Shown here: positions 55,091 through 63,041 of the stretch, piece after piece | Position numbering within the stretch: position 1 is the first letter of the stretch | Layout: each line of letters starts with the position of its first letter | Notes under the pieces: generated by a model | The model's database searches: none | What the model saw: the letters and a program-made list of their open reading frames with translations, nothing else | Told to the model about the DNA's origin: nothing | Assembly: GCF_001940455.1 (NCBI RefSeq) | Contig: NZ_MKQR01000013.1 | Span: 247,654 to 311,653, forward strand | Direction of reading: 5' to 3' | Source: Actinokineospora bangkokensis | GTDB lineage: Bacteria > Actinomycetota > Actinomycetes > Mycobacteriales > Pseudonocardiaceae | DNA length: 64,000 bases | Position numbers and translations under genes: made by a program

Positions 55091-56184
55091 CGGCCAGGAC
55101 CGCGGTGGCGGACGACGTCGTCGTGGCGGGCGCCGCGGGCGGGGTGCGGCGCGCCGGGGTCGTCCTGCGGGTCGGACCGGTGTCGACCGTCGTGCGGCCG
55201 CGGTTGCTGGGCGCCGCGATCGGCGTGGGAGCGCTGGCGTTCCTGCTGTTCTGCGTGGGCATGACCGTGGGCGACTACCCGCTGTCCACAGGGGACGTCG
55301 TGGCGGCGCTGTTCTCGCAGGGCGACTACTACGACCGCGTCGTGGTCTACGACTGGCGGATGCCGCGCGCGCTGGTGGGCCTGTTCGTCGGCATCGCCTT
55401 CGGCATGGCGGGGGCGCTGTTCCAGACCGCGACCCGCAACCCGCTGGCCACCCCGGACATCATCGGCGTGTCCGCGGGCGCGACGACGGCCGTGGTGCTG
55501 GGGGTGGTGCTCGGCTTCGGCGCGGGCCTGGGCACGCAGTCGCTGGGCATGCTGGGCGCGCTGGTCGCGGCCGCGCTGGTGCAGGTGCTCGCGCTGCACC
55601 GGGGCAGCACCGGGTACCGCATCCTGCTGGTGGGCGTCGGCGTGTCGTGGGCGTGCACGAGCACCACCACCTACCTGCTGGCGCGCGCGGACCTTCGGCA
55701 GGCCCAGCAGGTCGTGGGCTGGATGGTGGGCAACCTCAACGACAGCACCTGGGCCGAGGCGACCCCGCTCCTGCTCGCCTGCCTCGTGCTGGTGCCCGCG
55801 ACCCTCGCCCTCACCGGCTGGGTCCGGGCCATGCACCTCGGCGACGACGTGGCGACCGGCCTGGGCACCCCGGTGGCGCGGGCCAGGGCCGCGCTGCTGC
55901 TGGCCGGGGTGCTGCTGGTGGCGGTGGGGACCGCGGCGGCGGGCCCGGTGGCGTTCGTGGCGCTGGCCGCGCCGCAGATCGCGACCCGGGTGGCCCGCAC
56001 CCCGATGCCCCCGCTGCTCACCTCCGGGCTCACCGGCGGCGCGGTCGTCCTCGGCAGCGACCTGCTGGCCCGGCTGCTGCTCCCCGACACCCAACTCCCG
56101 GTCGGCATCGTCACCGGCGTCCTCGGCGCCCCCTTCCTGCTCTGGCTGCTGGCCAGGGCCAACCGCACCGGCACGGGGGGCTGA
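55087..56184 (+). CDS. FecCD-family siderophore ABC transporter permease 2
   Basis: 365 residues, FecCD family: RMPRALVGLFVGIAFGMAGA, ATRNPLATPDIIGVSAGA and GPVAFVALAAPQIA near the C-terminus. GTG start overlaps the previous stop (GTGA), which fits heterodimer production in equal amounts. The N-terminal ~40 residues are a non-conserved cytoplasmic extension. The ATPase gene follows after 71 bp. Confidence 0.95.
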   Translation: MTARTAVADDVVVAGAAGGVRRAGVVLRVGPVSTVVRPRLLGAAIGVGALAFLLFCVGMTVGDYPLSTGDVVAALFSQGDYYDRVVVYDWRMPRALVGLFVGIAFGMAGALFQTATRNPLATPDIIGVSAGATTAVVLGVVLGFGAGLGTQSLGMLGALVAAALVQVLALHRGSTGYRILLVGVGVSWACTSTTTYLLARADLRQAQQVVGWMVGNLNDSTWAEATPLLLACLVLVPATLALTGWVRAMHLGDDVATGLGTPVARARAALLLAGVLLVAVGTAAAGPVAFVALAAPQIATRVARTPMPPLLTSGLTGGAVVLGSDLLARLLLPDTQLPVGIVTGVLGAPFLLWLLARANRTGTGG

Positions 56185-56255
56185 CGCGGTGGCACCGCGC
56201 CGCTCCCCGCGCCCACCCGGGCCGCGCACCGGGTCCGACCCCACCGGAGGCTGAC

Positions 56256-57050
56256 GTGGCAGACCTGCGAGCGGCGAACCTGCGCCTCGCCTACGACGAC
56301 CGGGTCATCGTCGACGACCTCGACGTGGCCATCCCGGCGGGCCGGATCACGGTGATCGTCGGCGCCAACGCCTGCGGCAAGTCCACCCTGCTGCGCGCCC
56401 TGGCCCGGCTGCTCAAGCCCCGCGCGGGCGCGGTCCACCTCGACGGCCGGTCCGTGCACGCGCTGCCGACCCGCGAGGTCGCCAAGGCCCTGGGCATCCT
56501 GCCCCAGTCCCCCACCGCCCCCGCGGGCATGACCGTCGTCGACCTGGTCACCCGCGGCCGCTCCCCGCACCAGACCTGGTGGCGCCAGTGGAGCACCGGC
56601 GACGAGCAGGCCGTCGCCGACGCCCTGCGCGCCACCGCCATGACCGACCTGGCCGACCGCCCCGTCGACGAGCTCTCCGGCGGCCAGCGCCAGCGCGCCT
56701 GGATCGCCATGGCCGTCGCCCAGCACACCCCCGTCCTCCTGCTCGACGAACCCACCACCTACCTCGACCTGGCCCACCAGATCGACGTCCTCGACCTCGT
56801 CGTCGACCTCAACCGCCACCAGGGCCGCACCGTCGTCATGGTCCTGCACGACCTCAACCAGGCCTGCCGCTACGCCGACCACGTCATCGCCATGAAGTCC
56901 GGCCGCATCGCCGCCGAAGGCGCCCCCGAGGACATCATCACCCCCACCCTCGTCCACGACGTCTTCGGCGTCACCTGCCAGATCACCCCGGACCCGCTGA
57001 CCGGCACGCCCATGGTCATCCCCACCAGCCGCCACCACACCCCCGCCTGA
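56256..57050 (+). CDS. Siderophore ABC transporter ATP-binding protein (FecE/FepC-like)
   Basis: 264 residues. Walker A reads GANACGKST (usual GPNGCGKST, with two substitutions that keep the GKST core), Q-loop LPQSP, signature LSGGQRQR, Walker B LLLDEPTTYLDLAHQ (the TTYLD form typical of FecE/FepC importers) and H-loop VLHDLN. It energises the two permeases upstream. GTG start at 56256 with GGAGG about 7 nt upstream. Last gene of the iron-regulated rightward operon. Confidence 0.95.
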   Translation: MADLRAANLRLAYDDRVIVDDLDVAIPAGRITVIVGANACGKSTLLRALARLLKPRAGAVHLDGRSVHALPTREVAKALGILPQSPTAPAGMTVVDLVTRGRSPHQTWWRQWSTGDEQAVADALRATAMTDLADRPVDELSGGQRQRAWIAMAVAQHTPVLLLDEPTTYLDLAHQIDVLDLVVDLNRHQGRTVVMVLHDLNQACRYADHVIAMKSGRIAAEGAPEDIITPTLVHDVFGVTCQITPDPLTGTPMVIPTSRHHTPA

Positions 57051-57160
57051 CCCTCGCGCACCGTGGAGGGCCAGGGAGCAGCGCGACAACCCCGACGACC
57101 GCGCGGGAAGTTCGCGGGCCCCTGGGAACCGAGCTTGGTGAGCGTGGCAGAGCAGCAGTG

Positions 57161-57475
57161 TCAGTGCAGGAACTTGAGGCCGACGACGCCTGCGACGATC
57201 AGGCCCAGGCAGAGCAGGCGGGCGCCGGTGGCGGGTTCCCCCAACGCCACGACCCCGTACGCCGCGGTTCCCACCGCACCGATGCCCACCCACACCGCGT
57301 AGCCCGTCCCCACCGGGATGGTGCGCAGCGCGTAGGCCAACCCCAGCATGCTGCCCGTCAGGGCGACCAGGAACAGCGCGGTCATCCCGAGCCGGGTGAA
57401 GCCGCGGGTGGCGTGCAGCAGCGCGACCCACACGGTTTCCAGGATTCCGCTCAGCACCAAGACGACCCAAGCCAT
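57161..57475 (-). CDS. gdx: Small multidrug resistance (SMR) family exporter, probably a guanidinium exporter
   Basis: 104 residues with four membrane helices. The SMR glutamate sits in the first helix (SGILETVWVALL), and TGYAVWVGIGAVGTA in helix 3 is the family signature. The SugE/Gdx subgroup exports guanidinium in exchange for protons. ATG at 57475 with GGAGG 7 nt upstream. The leader contains a guanidine-III riboswitch (57508-57548), which argues for the Gdx role over a general drug pump. Confidence 0.9.
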   Translation of the reverse strand: MAWVVLVLSGILETVWVALLHATRGFTRLGMTALFLVALTGSMLGLAYALRTIPVGTGYAVWVGIGAVGTAAYGVVALGEPATGARLLCLGLIVAGVVGLKFLH

Positions 57476-57507
57476 GACAAGACCTCCACCAGGAGTACGG
57501 GCAACAA

Positions 57508-57548
57508 CCCGTCGTCTTGTCCTCACCGGGTACGACGAACTCGTCCGG
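57508..57548 (-). ncRNA. Guanidine-III (ykkC-III) riboswitch
   Basis: On the minus strand the RNA begins CCGGACGAG, continues with CGTACCCGGTGAGGACAAGA and closes with CGACGGG. As I remember it, the guanidine-III consensus is CCGGACGAGGUGCGCCGUAC followed by CCGGUCAGGACAAGACGGCGC; the invariant CCGGACGAG, GUACCCGGU and AGGACAAGACG blocks are all present. It ends 32 nt before the SMR start codon. The overlap of its 3' end with the region before the GGAGG site suggests control of translation initiation: guanidine binding should expose the site (known behaviour of the class). Confidence 0.9.
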
Positions 57549-57586
57549 GGTGGCCGAGAAGGGGCCACCGGGGTCGAGGGTACGCG

Positions 57587-58702
57587 TCAGCGCAGGGCGG
57601 CGGCCAGCATGGTCGGGTTGACGCCCAGGGTTTCGGCCAGCTCGGCCACGGCCGGGGGGATGGGTGACAGGGGGTGCTTGCTGCGCGCGGTGGGCAGTTC
57701 GCCTTGGCAGAGGGTGGAGACCGCGGTGCCGACCGGGGAGAGCTGGAAGGTGCGCCAGAGCTTGGGGTTGGACTCGCCGAGGACCAGGGTGCGGTCCACG
57801 CGCAGGATGACGGTGGACTTGGCGGTGGTGCGGGCCAGGGCGGCGGCCCGGGTGCCCGCGATGTCGACGATGCGGGCGGCGAGGCGGCGGCTGTTGGCGG
57901 TGCCCTCGGTGACCCAGACGCCGTCGAAGCGCTGGACGTCGAGGCCCTCGGCCTCGAAGGCGGCGGTGAGGGTGGCGTCGGGGTCGTCGGGGGCGGTCTG
58001 GGCCAGCTCCACCACCGCGTCGACGCCCGCTTCGGTGGGGACGCGGGCGTAGGGCTGCGACGGCGTGCGCAGGTAGTGGGCGACCACGGCCGGGTCGGCG
58101 AAGGCGGGCCACTCCCCCGCGGCGTCCCAGGTGCGGCGGATGACCAGGTCGGCGCCGGACGAGCCGTGCAGGGTGGCGTCCTGGAACAGCAGGGCCAGGC
58201 CGACCGCCAGCAGCGAGCTGACGTGGTCGAGGGCGCGGCCGGGCAGCGCGGCCTGCTCGGCGTCGGTGGGCACCAGGGCGGTGACCAGCTCACCGAGGAC
58301 CTCCCGCCACGACTCGTCCTCGCCCCAGACACCCGCGGCGAGCAGTTCGACGTGCAGGTGCGCGGCGGTGAGCCGGACCTCGACCGGGGCACCCGGGGAC
58401 AGCTCGGCGCGCCACCGCTCGGCCCAGCGGCGCCAGGCGTCCCTGGCCGAGGCGGTCACCGGGCGGGAGGCGGGCTCGGGGCGGTCCGGGCCGGTGCCGG
58501 GCAGCACCGCGGCGCGCAGGCCGGGGCCCAGGCGGGCGTCCACCCCGGCCAGCCACCCGGCCCAGTCCCCCTGGGCGGCGGGGGTGGTGGCGCCGAGGGC
58601 GCGCAGCACGTCCGCGCCGAAGCGGGCGGCGAAGTCGGGATCGGTGATCAGGTCGAGTCCGAAGCCTGCGCCCGCGGCCGCCGCGGTGTCCGGGTGATCC
58701 AC
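57587..58702 (-). CDS. Hypothetical protein
   Basis: 371 residues, no recognised domain. It looks soluble: no signal peptide and no membrane helix. The sequence is rich in Ala and acidic residues, with a C-terminal part (SNPKLWRTFQLSPVG and RSKHPLSPIPPAVAELAETL) that resembles a short helical tail. GTG start at 58702 with AGGA about 9 nt upstream. It is separated by 110 bp from the riboswitch-controlled SMR gene in the same direction. I cannot suggest a function. Confidence 0.8.
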   Translation of the reverse strand: MDHPDTAAAAGAGFGLDLITDPDFAARFGADVLRALGATTPAAQGDWAGWLAGVDARLGPGLRAAVLPGTGPDRPEPASRPVTASARDAWRRWAERWRAELSPGAPVEVRLTAAHLHVELLAAGVWGEDESWREVLGELVTALVPTDAEQAALPGRALDHVSSLLAVGLALLFQDATLHGSSGADLVIRRTWDAAGEWPAFADPAVVAHYLRTPSQPYARVPTEAGVDAVVELAQTAPDDPDATLTAAFEAEGLDVQRFDGVWVTEGTANSRRLAARIVDIAGTRAAALARTTAKSTVILRVDRTLVLGESNPKLWRTFQLSPVGTAVSTLCQGELPTARSKHPLSPIPPAVAELAETLGVNPTMLAAALR

Positions 58703-58769
58703 GCCCCCGATCCTTCCACGACCCGACCCGGCCGCGGCGGGGTGAGCGCGTGACGGGCCACACCCGGGG

Positions 58770-59348
58770 TCAGTGCGGCCAGCCCGACCGCAGGAGGGCG
58801 AAGACCTCGTCGACGGCGGCGGCCGGGTCCTGGGCGCGACGGGCGGTGTCGCAGGCGGCGAGCACGGCGTGGGCGAGCCAGGACGCCTGGGCCGGGGTCA
58901 GGTGCGCGGGCTCGGCGGCCAGCAGGGCGGCGGCCAGCGCCTCGGCGTGGGCGAGCCAGGTGCGCTGGGCGTAGGCGTCCAGCTCGGGGGTGCCCGCCAC
59001 CAGCTCCCGGAACCGGGCGAAGTCCGGGTCGCCCGCTTGGCGCACCGAGCGCGAGCCCAGGGCCCACCCGCGCAGCGCGTCGAGCACGGGGGTGCCCGGT
59101 GGCCGCTCGGTGACGGCCGCGAGCAGACCGCGCTCGACGTCGGCGGACTCGTCGAGGACCAGCGCCTCCTTGCCGGGGAAGTGCTTGAAGATCGTGGTGA
59201 CCGCGACGTCGGCCGCCTCCGCGACGTCCTTGAGGCTCACCGCTTGGTAGCCGCGGGCCAGGAACAGGCGCAGGGCGGCGTCGGCGATGGCGGCGCGGGT
59301 CGCGGCCTTCTTGCGCTCGCGGCGGCCCGGCTCGGCGGTGCTGGTCAC
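58770..59348 (-). CDS. TetR-family transcriptional repressor
   Basis: 192 residues. The N-terminal TetR HTH is clear (AIADAALRLFLARGYQAVSL then KDVAEAADVAVTTIFKHFPG), followed by an unrelated helical ligand-binding domain. GTG at 59348 is chosen; a TTG 9 nt earlier is possible. It is divergent from the flavin monooxygenase gene, with a palindrome between them, the usual layout for a repressor that controls its neighbour and itself. Confidence 0.93.
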   Translation of the reverse strand: MTSTAEPGRRERKKAATRAAIADAALRLFLARGYQAVSLKDVAEAADVAVTTIFKHFPGKEALVLDESADVERGLLAAVTERPPGTPVLDALRGWALGSRSVRQAGDPDFARFRELVAGTPELDAYAQRTWLAHAEALAAALLAAEPAHLTPAQASWLAHAVLAACDTARRAQDPAAAVDEVFALLRSGWPH

Positions 59349-59380
59349 ACCGGCCAACCTACACCAGCGGTTTCAAAAGT

Positions 59381-59408
59381 GTAGTCATTGCACTTTTGCA
59401 GTGATTAC
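59381..59408. promoter_or_regulatory. Inverted repeat, probable TetR operator
   Basis: GTAGTCATTGC (59381-59391) and GCAGTGATTAC (59398-59408) are inverted copies at 9 of 11 positions with a 6-bp spacer, in an AT-rich patch between the divergent repressor and monooxygenase genes. Confidence 0.7.
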
Positions 59409-59442
59409 GCTCTACTGGGCGCACCACCCCGAGGAGGACCCC

Positions 59443-60579
59443 ATGACCACCAGGACACCCCGCGTCGCCGTGATCGGCGCCGGACCCGGCGGGCTGGCCT
59501 GCGCCCGCGCGCTCCAGCGAGCAGGCGTCGACGTCACCGTGCACGAGCGCGACGCGTCCCGGTCGGCCCGCGACCAGGGCGGCACGCTCGACGTGCAGGT
59601 CGGCACCGGGCAGGTGGCGCTGCGCGCGCTCGGCCTGTTCGACGGCTTCCTGGCCATCGCCCGCCCCGAGGGGCAGGACATGCGCGCGCTGGACAAGCAC
59701 GGCACCGTCCTGCGCGAGCGGATCTGCGAGCCCGGCGACACCGAGGCCCCGGAGATCGATCGGGCCGAGCTGCGCGACCTGCTGCTCGACTCGCTGGCCC
59801 CCGGCACCGTGGCGTGGGGCAGGGCGTTCGACTCGGCCACCCCGCTCGGCGGCGGCAGGCACCGGCTGGCCTTCGCCGACGGCAGCACCACCGAGGTCGA
59901 CCTGCTGGTCGGCGCGGACGGCGCCTGGTCGCGCGTGCGGCCGCTGGTGTCGGGGGCGCGGCCGTCCTACGAGGGGGTCGTCTTCGTCGAGGTGCGCCTG
60001 CGCGACGTGGACGCCCACCACCCGGAGGTGGCCGCGCTGGTGGGGCGTGGGTCGATGTTCGCCATGCAGGACAACCTCGCGCTGATCGCCCAGCGGCAGT
60101 CGGGCGGCCGGGTGCGGGTGTACGCGGCGTTCCGCGACGGGCTGGGCTGGGCACGCCGGTGCGGCGTCGACCTCGACGACCCCGCCGCGGCGCGGGCGCA
60201 CCTGCTCGACCGGTTCGACGGCTGGTCGCCCGAGCTGCGCAGGCTGCTCGTGGAGTGCGACGACCTGTTCCTGGAGCGCCCCGTGTTCGCCCTGCCCGTG
60301 CCGCACCTGTGGAACACCCGCGCGGGCGTGACCCTGGTCGGGGACGCCGCGCACCTGATGTCGCCGTTCTCCGGGCTGGGCGCCAACACCGCCCTGCTCG
60401 ACGGCGTGGAGCTGGCCCAGGCGGTGCTGCGCGAGCCGGACCTGCTGACGGCGGTGGCCGAGTACGAGCGCGTCATGCTCCCCCGCGCCGCCCGCAACGC
60501 CGCAGGTGCGCACGAAGGCCTGCACTCGGCCATTTCCGACGGCGCCCCGGACGACGTCGAGTTCGACGCCACGGCCTAG
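59443..60579 (+). CDS. FAD-dependent monooxygenase, TetX-like
   Basis: 378 residues, group A flavoprotein monooxygenase. FAD motif GAGPGGLACARAL (12-24), ARDQGGTLDVQVGTGQVAL (near 44-62), DG-type motif LLVGADGAWSRVR and GDAAHLMSPFSGLGAN (near 300). The Gly-Asp-Ala-Ala-His...Ser-Gly-x-Gly-Ala-Asn context is typical of TetX and related drug-modifying enzymes. The substrate is unknown; resistance or catabolism is possible. ATG at 59443 with GAGGAGG 6 nt upstream. Expression is likely controlled by the divergent TetR protein. Confidence 0.92.
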   Translation: MTTRTPRVAVIGAGPGGLACARALQRAGVDVTVHERDASRSARDQGGTLDVQVGTGQVALRALGLFDGFLAIARPEGQDMRALDKHGTVLRERICEPGDTEAPEIDRAELRDLLLDSLAPGTVAWGRAFDSATPLGGGRHRLAFADGSTTEVDLLVGADGAWSRVRPLVSGARPSYEGVVFVEVRLRDVDAHHPEVAALVGRGSMFAMQDNLALIAQRQSGGRVRVYAAFRDGLGWARRCGVDLDDPAAARAHLLDRFDGWSPELRRLLVECDDLFLERPVFALPVPHLWNTRAGVTLVGDAAHLMSPFSGLGANTALLDGVELAQAVLREPDLLTAVAEYERVMLPRAARNAAGAHEGLHSAISDGAPDDVEFDATA

Positions 60580-60606
60580 TTACGCGGCCGTGTCAGCGCC
60601 GGGGTG

Positions 60607-61872
60607 TCAGGGCATCCGCCCGGCGATGGCCTTGGCCAGTGGCTCCAAGCGCTGGCGCATGTCGGCGGGGGTCCAATCGGCGTTGCCGTTGGAGAGTCCG
60701 CAGTCGATCTGCACCAGGTGCACGCCGGAGGTGAAGAGCAGGGTGAACCTGTCGCCGCGGATGCCGAACACGGCGGCGTCCCCGACACCGGGGAGGTCCT
60801 GCTGCGCTTCGACGGCCTCGCGCTCCTCGGCGAAGCGGGACGCGGCGGCGGCGGGGTCGGCCTGCTCGGAGATCCGCACGGCGGGCGACATCGCGCCGTC
60901 GAGGATGGTGGTGCCCTCGGCCGCGTCGATGCCGTTGTTGCGGGACGCGGTGGTCCGGGTGCAGGACGTCTCCTGGGGACCGTCGCCCGTGCGGTAGGTG
61001 CGCACCACCGACAGCGGGCTGACGGTGTACTTCGTGGCCTGCTGGAAGTCCTCGCCGGTGAAGACCTCGCACGCGTCGTCGACCACCCGCTTGCCCCCGC
61101 TGGACTCCTCCCCCAGGTCCGCGCGCGGTCCCGGCGGGGTGGCCAGCGCGTCGTCGACGGCCTTGGCCGCCGTGGCCAGGGTGGCGTCGGGGATGTCGGG
61201 CTTGCGGGTCGTCCAGGACACGTCCAACCGCGCCTCGACGTTGCCGCGCGCCCAGCGCACCACGGCCCCGCCCGCCTCGTGCTCGACGCGGGCGCCGTCG
61301 AACCCGGCCAGCGGGTCTCCCCCGGCGGGCCGGTCGGCGTCGCGGTTGCCGTACTGCACCAGCTCGACGGTCGCGGTGCGGAACGCCGCGCCCTCGCCGT
61401 CGACCGGGGTGACGTCGCAGCGCGAGCGCAGCCCGTAGGTCCAGGTGGGCGGTCGCTCGCCCGTGCTGGGGGGCAACGGGTCCGCGTACGTCTCCCCCAC
61501 CCGCACCCCCGCGCCGCCCACGTCCCCGAGGCGCGCGGCGACGTTCGACGGGGGGAACACGCCGCAGGCGTTGGCGTAGGGGTAGCGGCCGACGCAGTAG
61601 TCGCCGGTGCAGTCCCCCCGCGCACCGCCGCCGGGTCCGCCCCCGGCCGCACCGCCGGAGTCGCGGAACACGAGGAAGTACGCGGTGACCCCGCCCGCCA
61701 CCAGCAGGACCACCACGCCCAGGATCGCCCACACCAGACCGTTGCCCTTCTTCGGCGGCGGTGGTGGCGGTGGCGCGCCGAAGCCGGGGCCCGCCGGGTA
61801 TGGGGTCCACGGTTGCTGCCCGGGGTACGGGCCCTGAGGCCCCTGCGGATAGGGAGGCGGGCCTGACGACAT
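60607..61872 (-). CDS. Membrane-anchored protein with Pro-rich cytoplasmic tail
   Basis: 421 residues. A Pro/Gly/Tyr-rich N-terminus (1-40), a single membrane helix (about 46-68), a Gly-rich linker and a ~330-residue extracellular domain with several Cys that could form disulfides (CTGDYC; ANACGVF; RSRCDV; DACEVF; SCTRTT; DCGLS). It has two related halves that look like repeats of a DUF3558-type or LpqN-like lobe, but I cannot name the family. ATG at 61872; GTG codons just upstream are alternatives. It is convergent with the monooxygenase gene (27-bp gap). Confidence 0.85.
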   Translation of the reverse strand: MSSGPPPYPQGPQGPYPGQQPWTPYPAGPGFGAPPPPPPPKKGNGLVWAILGVVVLLVAGGVTAYFLVFRDSGGAAGGGPGGGARGDCTGDYCVGRYPYANACGVFPPSNVAARLGDVGGAGVRVGETYADPLPPSTGERPPTWTYGLRSRCDVTPVDGEGAAFRTATVELVQYGNRDADRPAGGDPLAGFDGARVEHEAGGAVVRWARGNVEARLDVSWTTRKPDIPDATLATAAKAVDDALATPPGPRADLGEESSGGKRVVDDACEVFTGEDFQQATKYTVSPLSVVRTYRTGDGPQETSCTRTTASRNNGIDAAEGTTILDGAMSPAVRISEQADPAAAASRFAEEREAVEAQQDLPGVGDAAVFGIRGDRFTLLFTSGVHLVQIDCGLSNGNADWTPADMRQRLEPLAKAIAGRMP

Positions 61873-61922
61873 GGCCACCACCTAAGCACACCCGACCGCC
61901 GCGCATCGGCCGAACGGGTGAC

Positions 61923-62333
61923 TCAGCCGCGGGACCTGCGCCGGGTCAACGACCACACCACGGCGGCCACGAGGCAGGACGGCACGACCCCGAAGGCGAG
62001 CATCAGCACCTCCGGCTCCGGCAGGGCCACCCGCGCCTCGGAGTGCAGCAGGTGGAACGCGCCGAGCAGGGCCAGCGCCCACAGCGCGCCCGCCGCGCAG
62101 GCCCGCAGCAGCGCCCCGCGCAGGGTGCGGTGCTGGGCGCCCGCGGGGATGCCGCCCAGGAACGACACCAGGACCACCACCACGTAGGCGACGGCGGACA
62201 GGCCCAGCGCCACCCCCGTCAGCGCCCCGGCGACGAGCGGCCCGCCGACACCCTCCCACACCCGTCGGGGCGCGGACATGTCGGTGAACAGCGGGACCGC
62301 GTCACCGCGCGCCGGGATCGATCGCTGCGCCAT
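61923..62333 (-). CDS. Small integral membrane protein
   Basis: 136 residues with three predicted membrane helices (GPLVAGALTGVALGLSAVAY; ALLRACAAGALWALALLGAF; EVLMLAFGVVPSCLVAAVVW) and a C-terminal RRRSRG tail. No family recognised. ATG at 62333; an in-frame GTG at 62342 is also possible. It lies 50 bp upstream of the Pro-rich membrane protein gene and may be co-transcribed with it. Confidence 0.75.
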   Translation of the reverse strand: MAQRSIPARGDAVPLFTDMSAPRRVWEGVGGPLVAGALTGVALGLSAVAYVVVVLVSFLGGIPAGAQHRTLRGALLRACAAGALWALALLGAFHLLHSEARVALPEPEVLMLAFGVVPSCLVAAVVWSLTRRRSRG

Positions 62334-62486
62334 GCCTGACACCCCGTCCGGTCGGTGCTTCCCCTGTGCGGCAAGGACCCCCTGAGGTTAGCCACGCGCG
62401 GCGCCGTCGTGAAGGGCACGAGCAAGACCCGTGCGCGCCGCGGCCGAGCCCCGCCGGTTTCGCTCACCGGGTGCGGGAAGCGGCGG

Positions 62487-63029
62487 TCAGTCGAGGTGGT
62501 CGACCACCTCCACCCGGTGCGGCACGTGCGCGGGCTTGAGGGCGCGGACGAGCCGGTCGACCGCGCGGGTGTTCTCCTCGCTGCCCTCCGCGGCGGGCAC
62601 GCGCACCACCAGCACACCGTCGCCGACGTCCGGTCCGGTGGTGGTCGGGTCGACCGACCAGGTGCAGCGGGTGGGGTCGACGACCCGGGTGCGGCAGGGC
62701 GCCACCAGGTCGAGGTACCACTGCACGCCCCAGGTGGTGCCCTGGTGGCGGTGCAGGTCCACCGCGTGCGCCACCAGGGAGCGCAGGTGCCGCTCGGTCC
62801 AGTTCTCGTCCGGGTCGACCCCCACCCACCCGGCGAGCCAGCCGAGGAAGTCGGCCGGGGTGAGCGCCGGGTCGAGGTAGGCGGGCAGGCAGTCGAGCAC
62901 CGCGATGGCCGGGCCGAGCACGTCGTCGAGGCCCTGGGTGAGCCGGACGACGAACGGGTCCTCCTGCAGCGGGGTGGGCAGCAGGTCGGCCAGCGGGTGC
63001 GGGCTGGGCAGGGCGGCGGTTCCGCGCAC
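62487..63029 (-). CDS. Phage tail protein I-like baseplate component (contractile injection system)
   Basis: 180 residues similar in layout to P2 gpI-type tail proteins: an N-terminal LADLLPTPLQEDPFVVRLTQ, then LPAYLDPALTPADFLGWLAG, WVGVDPDENW and RHQGTTWGVQWYLDL. These are the recurrent motifs of the tail protein found in actinobacterial contractile injection systems. It would be a baseplate/wedge part. GTG at 63029 with GGAGG 7 nt upstream, 12 bp after the preceding gene. The rest of the locus must lie to the right of the window. Confidence 0.85.
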   Translation of the reverse strand: MRGTAALPSPHPLADLLPTPLQEDPFVVRLTQGLDDVLGPAIAVLDCLPAYLDPALTPADFLGWLAGWVGVDPDENWTERHLRSLVAHAVDLHRHQGTTWGVQWYLDLVAPCRTRVVDPTRCTWSVDPTTTGPDVGDGVLVVRVPAAEGSEENTRAVDRLVRALKPAHVPHRVEVVDHLD

Positions 63030-63041
63030 GGGGCCCTCCTC

